Below, one piece after another: positions 50,981-59,833 of a DNA stretch of 64,000 nt. The stretch is from Sphaerolaimus hirsutus. Taxonomy: Eukaryota > Nematoda > Chromadorea > Monhysterida > Sphaerolaimidae. Position 1 is the stretch's first letter. Each line of letters begins with the position of its first letter. The notes beneath the pieces were generated by a model. That model saw only the letters and a program-made list of their open reading frames with translations. It searched no databases and had not been told where the DNA came from. A program made the position numbers and the translations under genes. The stretch covers positions 39,649 to 103,648 of the forward strand of contig CAXIWS010000778.1 of NCBI GenBank assembly GCA_964036195.1. The letters run 5' to 3'.

Positions 50981-52998
50981 TAAAGCGCGTGTACACTCTA
51001 GTTTACCAATGCGGCACGTGAAGCAAAAATGTAAACTGAAACGCGACGCGTCGATGGTTTACCTTTATGATTGACATGTTAAAGCTAGTTTAATTTTGTG
51101 TTTCAATTTCTGGGGTTAGTGGTTTCAGCAAGTCACAGAAATGCGACGCGTCGCCAGATTATTTTATATGTGAAACGTAATGGGCAGACTGAATGCAATT
51201 TTTGGCGACGCGTCGCTGGCGACGCATGCAACACAGAAAGTGTTGCACATAAGCTGTAAACTACTGTTTTTTGAATTTCATTTGAATCAAGTAATTTGTG
51301 CTTGCTATAGCATTTATGTCTTATTTTGATGCTTATAATGATTGTTAATAAGCATTCTGCTCATAAAGTTGTTACTTTTTGCACTTTAACAGCAAGATAG
51401 AAATGCCCTGGCAAACTGAACAACTTTGGCAACGTTTGCGACGCTACCATAACCATGCTAAATGACAAAAAAGCGATGTGTCGCCAGTTTGCTTTTACTG
51501 TTTTACTCTAAATTAAACCGTCGTAAATCTTTGCGAGAGTCGCCAAAAACGTCGCAAAACATCACTTTTTGACTCAGTTTGACGCCAACCCCCACGGATG
51601 AAAAAGTAACTTCATTTGTCACTCGTAGGTCAGATTTAGGCCATTTTTTCACTGACATGTGCAGAAAAAAATCGCGGTTTAATGGTGTTTTTTACAAGTC
51701 CTAACTCTTTTCCAAAAAACTTTATGAATTTTTTAAGCTTTTGCCATAAATTGTGGCGACGCAGAAAAATGTATAAATTCAAACATATAGTGAACTAAAA
51801 AAGGGAATACATGTAAAAGTTCATACATGTAGTAAACTTAAAAAAGGAATACATATAAGATGTTTGTAACCAACAGCTAATAATGTGAGAAGTAAACTAT
51901 AAGAATATCAGGCATAGTGGAACAATGTACTAGTGCTACAAGCAGTATTTTTGTTTATATCTGCATCTTCTGACTCAAATTGACTCAGCCTGATGACGTC
52001 CCTCAAGTGTAAATACAAATGTACATTGACAAGAGAGAAGCAAGCCACATGAGGGGAATGATCAAGAATTGGATGCTTACTCCCACTGTTTGTGTAGCAT
52101 GGTAAATCTTTCAGATTGTTGAATTTACAACTATGCTTTATGTTACATTAAAATTTAAAAATTGCTGTATAAATAGCAGTTTGCAATTCAGTCACATACT
52201 CATGTTAAACTTAAATACTAAATTTAAAAAAATCATTTGCATGCTTACAGTCAATTTTTCCATGTGCCATGCTTACAGTCAATTTTTCAAGTGCAATTAG
52301 TTACAATGGTAACAGGCGAACAAACTGTCATTTAATTGACAAGTTTTGGTCATTTTTCAATTTTTTACAGACTTCTTTAGTTAGAAAAATGAAAAAATCA
52401 TAAGTTGAAAAGTCTTTCAATTTACACTGCAAAAATTGTGTTATGTGTGCATCTTATGGTTGTCTTGCATGTGTCCAATTTTTGAATGATTTGTGCATTC
52501 CGTTGAATTGTTATTGATTAAAATGTATTTTTATGAAATAAATTCATAAAAAATCCAATTTTCATTTTTAATGTCCACCATGTATACCAGTCGATAGCTG
52601 AATGAAAACTGTTCATTTCCATCCATAAAATAAACAAATAAACAAAACAGCTGATTTTATATGAATTTTTATCTGCCAAAAATAAATAAATTCAATAAAA
52701 AATCCAATTTTGCACTTAAAACTATTTTAAAATTTTTGACAACATCTACAGGACGTACTGTACATGATGACAGAAAAAAAAATTGCATGAACAATGCTCT
52801 GTTCTTCCACAATTAAAGAAGGTAAAAATTAACGTTTACAGCGTAAATTCACTGCACTGGCAAACTTGAAAAGATAAAGATGGCGGCCTAAGCTCCACCC
52901 ACTGATACTAGATGTGAAACAAAAAAGTAAACTGATTTAATTCAGTTTACCACCAGTAAACTGAAAATGCCGGTAAACTAGTGTGCGCAGGGCCAAAC
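50981..52998 (+). mobile_element. Decayed DNA transposon (family h), full length
   Basis: The left end near GCGTGTACACTCTAGTTTACC and the right end CCGGTAAACTAGTGTGCG are inverted, with ATGTAAACTG and CAGTTTAC just inside. The left part repeats GCGACGCGTCGC and relatives. Bases 52015-52095 preserve the same I-K-N-W-M-L-T-P / C-V-A-W reading as 14-115 of the window, likely the end of a lost transposase. Its left end abuts the splice acceptor of the mucin-like exon. Confidence 0.55.
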
Positions 52999-52999
52999 A

Positions 53000-53340
53000 A
53001 TATTCACATTTCTTGAACACCATGGAAAATAAAGATTCAATATAATTGACTGTCAGTCGTTTTAACTGTCAGAACTTTAAATAGAATTTCATCTCGAAAT
53101 CAACCTGCATGAAATCCTGTTTGAATACCTATTGAGAAATGAATGCATGGTAAATTTTACAGTTTGTTATATAAATTTTGTTACATTAACAGGTATAAGG
53201 GTGTTAGGAGACTAACTTTGAAGGCATGATGTCTCATATTCCTGTTCAACAACATCCCAAGTAGTGGCTGGTGGCTCACAGAACCTATACAATGTGTATT
53301 AGTATTGACTGAAAAATGATGTTGGGGAAAGCAGACAATG
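53000..53340. other. No recognised feature
   Basis: AT-rich sequence between two elements. No frame or repeat was supported. Confidence 0.3.
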
Positions 53341-54112
53341 TTAAAACTTTTTAAGACCATTTAAAAATTGAAAAAGTCAATAATTGATGGGTATGGTTTG
53401 TTTGCATGTTAATTAGGTGAATTATCACCAAATTTGCATGCACGAAATTTCTACAATATGGTTACAGATGTTGATGCATATTCTTTGGGGGCGTTGCATT
53501 TTCTTTGGTGGAGTGTATAATTTTTTTAAGATATGTCTCAATTTTGGCATGCGTATACTCCTTCGTTTAGTGAGTACACAGTAGTAGGCGTTCGTCCCTG
53601 ACAGGGGAAAAATTTTTTGTCACCTGTCGGGGACAAACGTCCCCAGTCGGGGACAAAAATTTTTTGTTTATGGAAAAAAAAGTTTTCTCACTGGGGACAT
53701 TTGGCCCTGGTCAGGGCCAATTCTATTGCCACTGGAGACCGGTCCCTGGTGGGATTTCGTAAACTTTACAAAAATACAGTGAACAACAAAAATAAAAGCA
53801 TAAAAAAACAGAAGAACCACTAACTGCTCTGAGCTGAAATTTGGCATGCATACTCACTTAATGAAGGAGTACACACATGTCAAAATTGAGACAAATCTTA
53901 AAAAAATTATACACTCCACCAAAGAAAATGCAACAGCATCTGTAACCGACTTGTAGAAATTTTGTGCATGCAAAAAAATTTTGGTGATAATTCACCTAAT
54001 TAACATGCAAACAACCCATGCATATATACCAATTATTGACTCTTGAAAAAAATTTATCTTTTGCTGGGGACCGGTCCCCGACCAGATCCTATGTAAATAG
54101 CCCATAGCATGC
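53340..54112. mobile_element. CCCCAGTCGGGGAC foldback element (family i), complete
   Basis: The arms of about 230 bases are inverted: AATAATTGATGGGTATGG to GGCATGCGTATACTCC at the left, and the mirrored sequence from about 53840 to 54060 at the right. The centre repeats GTCGGGGACAAA and CCCTGGTCAGGGCC. Non-coding copies occur at 42640 and 34060. Confidence 0.65.
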
Positions 54113-54318
54113 GATCCGCCAATTATACTATTATTGGGAACTTTCAATGAAGGAAACATCAACACGCTCAACGATGCAGTTGCTGGTGAGACGAAATATG
54201 ATAATTATTACTTGTTTTACAAACGTAATCAACATCTTGTTGATTGTTTTCGTTGAAGACCGCTTTTTGAGTTGGACTTTTCATATACGAGTTTTTTTAT
54301 GTAATCTGGTATTTTTAA

Positions 54319-54496
54319 CTATTCAACAACACACCCAGAATTCAGTCGGTATTTGCATTTGCACTTGAAGTGCACTTGGTCAGCAGTTGCTCCCTCCCCA
54401 TCAAGTGCCTCAAATGGGTCACAAGAAACATATCCCATTTTTTTGGTTTCATGCAACTCTGGACATGTCTCAGTACACTTTTTTGAACAGTAATAC
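54319..54496 (-). CDS. Last exon of a secreted Cys-rich protein (minus)
   Basis: On the minus strand the acceptor AACATTTCAG precedes a 178-base exon that completes a split codon with one base, encodes 58 residues and ends TAG (54321-54319). Seven cysteines appear in YYCSKKCTETCPELHE, MGYVSCDPFEALDGEGA and HFKCKCKYRLNSGCVVE. The upstream exon at 55178-55250 ends in phase 2, exactly what this exon needs, and adds an eighth cysteine, enough for four disulfides. No family was recognised. The intron between them holds a transposon-like GTCGACTTTTAG repeat. Confidence 0.6.
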
Positions 54497-54539
54497 CTGA
54501 AATGTTAAAGAAATGCAGCTGTTGCATCTTTTGGGATAT

Positions 54540-54960
54540 AATTGAGTCGTCTAACTCTAAAAGTCGACTTTTAGACTCGACTTGGACTTGTCGACTTCTT
54601 GCACGCAAGAATATTTCTGTTCCCGGGGAGGCCGGGGCTGCCTTATGGAAAATTTATGGACTTACCGACTTTTAGAAATCAGTGTCCACTGTGGCCTAAC
54701 ACATTCCTTGTATTTTCCTAACAAAAAAGGAGACAAAGGATGGACTTGTCAACTTTTAGCCCAAAACTAAGTGGACTTGTCGACTTATTGTCCTTTTTTG
54801 CATTTTTCCCACAAATGTCAAATTCAACACTATCATAATAGGCATGTAAGGTCAAAAAATTATAGAAAATGATTAAAAATGTGTAGCCCCAGATGACATT
54901 TCCGGGCCTCACTCAAAATTTTCGTATTTTGGACTTGTCAACTTTTAGAACTGGACGCCT
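54540..54960. repeat. GTCGACTTTTAG repeat in an intron
   Basis: CTAAAAGTCGACTTTTAGAC, TTGGACTTGTCGACTT, GGACTTGTCAACTTTTAG and GTGGACTTGTCGACTTATTG recur through this stretch. Ends CTAACTCTAAAAGTCG and CAACTTTTAGAACTGG are roughly inverted. It resembles the hAT-like families with self-complementary arrays, but no 8-bp duplication was found. Confidence 0.5.
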
Positions 54961-55177
54961 CAATTGTTTGTACTCAATTTTTCTACTAGTAATAGCAAAT
55001 GATGTACCATGAATTTAATGTCTCCATCCCTTTTATACAATCAAGTACAAATGCATGGAATCCCATGAGATTTAGATGCAGAACACTGAGCACTCTACGG
55101 TCTGATAAGCACTCTCGTGTACACCACATTTAAAAAAATCTTTCAGTTTTTTTTTTGTAAAGTGCAATGTGACGTAC

Positions 55178-55250
55178 TTGATTATAAAGTATGTCTGGCT
55201 ACATAAACCACCATTTCTACCCACCATTCCAACTGCTGTGTCCCTGCCAG
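55178..55250 (-). CDS. Internal exon of the 54-55 kb Cys-rich gene (minus)
   Basis: On the minus strand the acceptor TTTGCTCACAG precedes 73 bases reading GRDTAVGMVGRNGGLC and SQTYFIIK, then the donor GTACGT. It enters in phase 1 and leaves in phase 2. Joined by phase to the exon at 54319-54496, it restores a lysine codon. The sequence looks like part of an extracellular domain but was not matched to a family. A 62-residue open frame covers it, and the splice sites are what make it credible. Upstream exons ending in phase 1 were not found. Confidence 0.5.
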
Positions 55251-55374
55251 CTGTGAGCAAATATACACATTTACCTTAGGTTTATTAAAATCACTGTAAT
55301 TGACTTAGTTTTGCAGTACTACTGGTGCATGAAGACATGAACAATACTTGCATTAAAATTAAGACAGTACAAAA

Positions 55375-55510
55375 TAGGGTGTCAACTTTCCATTTTCCAT
55401 TTCTGCTTTCCGCAGGGAAATTTTTTTCCATTTCCATTTTTCTGGCTCATTTTCCATTTTCTGGCTAAATTTTCAGCTTTTCTACTTTTTTCCATATTCC
55501 GTCTACTTCA
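55375..55510. mobile_element. Left end of a TAGGGTGTCAA hAT-like element
   Basis: TAGGGTGTCAACTTTCC is followed by TTTCCATTTTCCATTTC arrays and TTTCTGGC units, a T-rich relative of the TTTCCG family at 6458-8429. A reversed right end, GGAAACTTGACACCCTA, lies at about 43375-43390. No complete copy. Confidence 0.5.
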
Positions 55511-55667
55511 CTGCTTTTTTAGCCGATATGGAACTTAATTCCCAAATTAGTGAACTTTCATTTTGTCATAGACAGTGCGCTGACGTGTGTATGCATGAAA
55601 AAAGTCAGTACTTTATGGGAATTATAGTTGAACGAATGGGTACAATTAAATTTAAGCAATGTATTGA

Positions 55668-55928
55668 TTATTCTATGCTTTTCAAGTGATTATATATTCT
55701 TGTTGTCACAGCTAAGTCCTTCTCAAGATGTGTACTGAATTGCAAATGAAACCAACCATAGTCACGAACTTCTGCCTTGCAGTGCTCTGGTGCAACCAAT
55801 GTTTTAAAATTTGGTACCTTTTGTGCAAATTCTTCAGCTAAATGGGTGTATATTGAATGTTGATGACTTTTACCATATAGGCTCACATTACACTGGGTAG
55901 TGTCTAAACAAATTGTCTGATGAGGCAT
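55668..55928 (-). CDS. Hypothetical ORF, 86 residues (minus)
   Basis: It starts with an ATG and reads MPHQTICLDTTQCNVSLYG, then HSIYTHLAEEFAQKVPNFKT and EVRDYGWFHLQFSTHLEKD, to a stop. The composition is protein-like and not repeat-derived. FAQKVPNFKTL has a faint likeness to helix 3 of nuclear-receptor ligand-binding domains, but I do not consider that established. It could be a transposase remnant or host exon. Confidence 0.3.
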   Translation of the reverse strand: MPHQTICLDTTQCNVSLYGKSHQHSIYTHLAEEFAQKVPNFKTLVAPEHCKAEVRDYGWFHLQFSTHLEKDLAVTTRIYNHLKSIE

Positions 55929-56118
55929 TGTTTTGTACTTTTTTACAGAGCTGTATACCTATTCAAGCTCAGCACCAACCCAATATTTAAAAGTTTTGTA
56001 TTCACTGCACTCACAAGAAAAATATGAGCATGCCTGTGTGTGCATGAAAAAGCACACTGACAATACCAATGTACAAACTGCAAATGTCATTATTTGTATA
56101 ATTAATATTCTCTCTATA

Positions 56119-56673
56119 TACCGTATTTCCTTGAAATAACCCCCTCGAAATACCCCCCCCCCATCAAAATGGACACTATGAATTTATGAACACCCCCTCG
56201 AAATACCCCCCCCCCCAAATATAGTGTATGGAGAACGTCAATGACAAAAGCTACGGTTTGTGATCCGGGCAACGCAGAACACACATTAAAAACAATGACT
56301 GTGATATTTATGTTAGATCACTCTAGATTATGTTATGTTATACTCTAGTCACATTACTCCCTGCTCGCGTGGTTCCCGCTGGAAGCGTGCCACATATTTT
56401 TCTACACATGTGATTTTTATAGAAATTTGAAAGAATTCATCTCAGTTAAAACGTGATATTTTAACTTATTCACAACAATGATTTTTTCATATTTTATACT
56501 AAAATAGCATGCTTTATGATTATTGGCACGCTTCCAACGTGAGACATAAATCAGTACGACGGCAGAGTATCATGTTCACCGACTATACGTACTTATATAA
56601 GTCTATAGAGTCTTAAGATGGTGGTAGTTGCTGCATTTTTAAACCCCCTGGGAGTATTTCGAGGAAATACAGT
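56119..56673. mobile_element. TACCGTATTT-type element split by a foldback insertion
   Basis: The ends TACCGTATTTCCTTG and TCGAGGAAATACAGTA are inverted. Inside are C-runs and a GAACGTCAATGAC block like other members. A 249-bp TATACTC foldback (56339-56587) interrupts it. Confidence 0.65.
56339..56587. mobile_element. Small TATACTC/GACTATA foldback (family l)
   Basis: CGCTGGAAGCGTGCCA at the left pairs with TGGCACGCTTCCAACG at the right. The right end has CAGAGTATCATGTTCACCG, the complement of the 15851 type end. It is a compact version of the element surrounding gypsy copy 2. Confidence 0.6.
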
Positions 56674-56799
56674 ATATTTTAATTTTAAATATACTTTATC
56701 AAAGAAATAAATTAGACCTTTAGGTCTTCCTTTAAATATGCCTCTGTAGTGTTTTCATAAATATTTTATGGTCAATAAAAAACATTTTCTGCTTGACAT

Positions 56800-56982
56800 A
56801 TGGTTACTGTTCTGCTTGAAAATGATGTCCTTCAATTACCTGCATTACTTTACCAGACTTATTCAGACAAAAATTATGTTCTGCCTTTACATCAGTTTTA
56901 TGCTATAAAAGATGTAGTGAATTCCTTTCAGCATCTGGTGATGGATGAGCAAACATTCTTTAATTTGTGTGTATATGGTTAA
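56800..56982 (+). CDS. Hypothetical ORF, 60 residues
   Basis: MVTVLLENDVLQLPALLYQ is followed by YVLPLHQFYAIKDVVNSF and HLVMDEQTFFNLCVYG, then a stop. It looks protein-like and lies outside recognised repeats. It may be an exon, since a pyrimidine-rich TTTTCTGCTTGACAT precedes it. No family assigned. Confidence 0.25.
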   Translation: MVTVLLENDVLQLPALLYQTYSDKNYVLPLHQFYAIKDVVNSFQHLVMDEQTFFNLCVYG

Positions 56983-57202
56983 ATGTTAGCTTTTCTGTTC
57001 AACTTTTTCAATGATTGGAATTCATTTCCTTATGATAGCTTATTTGTAAAAAAATGGAAACATGTTTAAAAAAAATTGGTATCCAATTTCATTTGCCTGA
57101 CCTTGACAGCCCACATAATATTTGACACATGTGTGTCAAATGTTCTGTGTCAACACAGAATACAGCTTCATGTGTCACAGGGCAAATGCAAACAATTTGC
57201 AC

Positions 57203-57338
57203 TCAACCTATAGCGCTGGTTGTGGCAATGGATGTTGGACTAAATAGGTGCTCAGCATTTGCAGTAGTACCAGGTATGCTGAGCAAATTTTGTGTGAATT
57301 CACTTAGTTCATGCAACCAAAAATTTCCATACAATTCA
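57203..57338 (-). pseudogene. Possible hAT transposase C-terminal (dimerisation) remnant
   Basis: On the minus strand the frame reads ELYGNFWLHELSEFTQNL, then LSIPGTTANAEHLFSPTS, to a stop. The pattern F-W ... L-S-I-P-G-T-T-A-N-A-E-H-L-F-S follows the hAT family C-terminal domain (usually ...iPatSa.sERvFS). Only about 43 residues remain, with stops on both sides. If correct, it is the only trace of a hAT transposase in a window full of non-autonomous hAT-like elements. Confidence is limited by the short match. Confidence 0.4.
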
Positions 57339-57427
57339 ATTTAAAAAGCATTCTATTTTTTTTTTAAACTAACACAGATAAGAACTCAACAAACAGCAAA
57401 ACTAAAAACTGGCACACAGCTAGGGAG

Positions 57428-58297
57428 TAGTGATGGAATGGTGCCATGGCGCTGGCACCCTTCAATGGCGCCATAGGGCGCCAAAGGGCGCCAAAGGGCG
57501 CCAGCGCCATGGCGCCATTGGCGCTTGGCGCCCTTTTTTGTGGCGCCGTTGGCGCTTGGCGCCCTTTTCTGTGGCGCCATCTGGCGCCCGGCGCCATTAC
57601 TTCAAATGGCACAATGGCGCCGTCGGCGCTTGGCGCCATTTTCGCTGGCGCCAGTTTGGTGCCCAGCGCCATTGTTTTTGATGGCGCCGTAAATGGCGCC
57701 AAGATGCAGGGATGTACGTCTAAATTTTTCCATTTATATCAACTGCCTTATCTGCCAAATGATATCATTTTGGTGGTGTTTAACACTTTCATGTTTCTAA
57801 TTTTTTGGTAGAATTGCAAGTTTAACGTCATGTTGATGGTTTTATACCACATAAACTGCAAATCTTCGCATATGAACCAATATTAGAAAAAATGTCAATA
57901 ACTATTTCCATGCCCTTGCATCATTGATCGCCTATTTTATTGTTGAATTTTTCTGCATCTGAGTGTATGAGTATGTTACAAGCAATGAATATATACCTGA
58001 CATAATTTCGTAAAAGTTCTGGTGAAATAATAGACCCCACTTGAATAAGCCCTCTTGCACTAACCCCTCAAAATTTGCTGTCAAAAAAACCCCCCAGGGA
58101 TATTTCCTGGAAGTATGGCATATAATATTCATGATAAGATAAGTTTTGTGGCTTGAGTCAGCACCAAAAAAATGGTATAGCACGTTCCTCTTCTATTAAT
58201 GCTTCCGTGACGATATATATGCTGAAACAGTGCATTTTACCGTTGGTGCCATTTTGGCGCCCGGCGCCATTTTTTCAGATGGCGCCATGGCGCCATG
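57428..58297. mobile_element. GCGCC-type hAT-like element (variant f), inverted copy with empty sites
   Basis: TAGTGATGGAATGGTGCC opens it and GCGCC arrays follow to about 57710. The centre matches 38097-40351 in reverse, and a shorter GCGCC block ends it near 58297. The right terminal repeat is lost. At the places where the other copy has elements e and d, this copy is uninterrupted (near 58158 and about 57840). Confidence 0.8.
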
Positions 58298-58309
58298 TAT
58301 AAGAAAAAT

Positions 58310-59000
58310 CTGAAAATACAAAAGTTAAATTCAATTGTTCAATAACTTTTTTTGAGGAAAGATCACTTTAGAAAACACACTTCCAATCACTTTCTGCACA
58401 GGTTTTTCCATCATTATACTCGGATCGGATGACATTACACCGTACATTTTTCCAGACGAGACACTCCATCATGACGGGATCACTTTCATCCCGATCATCA
58501 TCTCTCGCCTTCACGTCGTCTTCATCACGTCTTCCATAAGTTATTGGCTGGCCGTCTGCCAGCCGAAGACATAACTCCTATTTGTTTGTAGAGTATCGTG
58601 TTTGCCGAGTATACCAATGGTTAAAGCTGAAACAAAAGGAGTTTGGGAGAAGAGTATCCCCAACCAACGAAAAAGACAATGTGTGTGAAACTTTTCATGT
58701 GAAAGATCATTTGCATTGGCGTGATTATAAATTCATAAAAGTATATACCAAAAAAGCAGAGTATCCTTATTGATTAAATCTTGATTCTTTTTGACTTCGA
58801 ATTTTTAGTACAGTCTGGTCTCAAATTCAGAAAAAAACAACCAGAAAGAAAAGAAACGACAAAAATGCAGCCCTTAACAACATTTGCTATTTTTTCAATG
58901 ATTTGTATGCTAATAGTGACCTGTGACAATGAGCATGTAGAATATAGCACTAGTAAGGTCTTTGTCATTTTATTTAACTTGTGATTTAATGCACCGAACA
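58310..59000 (+). repeat. Dispersed repeat p, copy 2, with coding-like pieces
   Basis: It matches 22450-22975. Apart from the insertion at 58417-58611, one frame reads FLRKDHFRKHTSNHFLHRF up to the insertion, and after it QWLKLKQKEFGRRVSPT, HLHWRDYKFIKVYTKKAEY, then stop (58773). An ATG at 58865 then opens MQPLTTFAIFSMICMLIVTC, a signal peptide. Differences from copy 1 mostly keep the protein similar. The parent element is unknown. Confidence 0.45.
58417..58611. mobile_element. 195-bp TACTCGG MITE inserted in repeat p
   Basis: The ends TACTCGGATCGG and GTTTGCCGAGTA are inverted and a TA duplication flanks it. Repeat p copy 1 has CATCATTACCAATGG uninterrupted, which proves the insertion. The ends resemble the TATACTCGG foldback family l. 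A TA duplication is typical of Tc1/mariner-like or IS630-type transposition. Confidence 0.8.
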
Positions 59001-59009
59001 TAAGAAGTG

Positions 59010-59830
59010 AAATGACAAATTATATACCTAAAGCAGCATCAGCGTCACCTTGGTGACAAAAATTTTGAGCTTTTGACAAACTTTTTCATGAAAATTGAAC
59101 ATTTTGAAGTGTTTTACAGCTTGATCTTGATCAGCCCCATTCACTGGCTGCACAACCAACACAAATTTTCATAGAGTACATGATCATGCACATTCAATTA
59201 GATTTTTATTGTTGTCAGTATTTGTTCTAGGTAGCCCTGTACACGGTTGGCAAAATCTCAGAAAAAAATAAAAAAATAAAATGAAAAATTGAGGAATAAA
59301 ATAAAATAAAATAAATTAAAATAAAATGAAACAAGAATAAAATTAAAATACAATACAATTTAATACAATTTTACTACAATTTTAGTAAAAACAATTTTAC
59401 TAAGACAATTCTGGTCACGAACTACAAAAAAAATTTTTTTTAAATGAAACAAGAATAAAATTAAAATAAAATAGAATTTTAAATACAATTTTACTACAAT
59501 TTTAGTAAAAAGAATTTTACTAAAAAAATTCTGGTCAGGAACTATAAAACTAAATAAAAATAAAATAAAAATAAAATGGAAAATTGAAGAATAAGATAAA
59601 AATAAAATGGAAAATTGACGAATAAAATAAAAATAAAATGCATTTTTTTAACAATTTTTTAACAATTTATATGAGTCAGTCTACGAGTCAGCAGCCAAAA
59701 GTTGGACCCATCAAAAAAAATTTTTTTTTCTTAAAGTGTTGCTTGTATAACACTGATACAAAATGATATTTCATTTTTTCTGTTTCCTCTTATATATAGC
59801 AAAATTGAGCATTTTAGCATGGAATGGTGA
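59010..59830. repeat. Dispersed repeat q, copy 2, followed by AAAATAAAAT low-complexity
   Basis: 59010-59260 matches 31790-32030, including GATCAGCCCCATTCACTGGC and ATAGAGTACATGATCATGC. From about 59255, TTGGCAAAATCTCAG leads into AAAATAAAATGG and ACAATTTTAC repeats to about 59660. The remainder borders the satellite. No gene was seen. Confidence 0.55.
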
Positions 59831-59833
59831 CAT

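Noticed and set aside
50442..51074. 210-residue plus-strand ORF with Val/Gly repeats and a minus-strand Tyr/Asn repeat frame
   Set aside because: Both are other frames of the 15-base minisatellite. The minus Thr/Pro frame with an acceptor is preferred.
55668..55928. Nuclear-receptor ligand-binding exon
   Set aside because: Only one short stretch looked similar and the surrounding helices did not fit. Kept as hypothetical.
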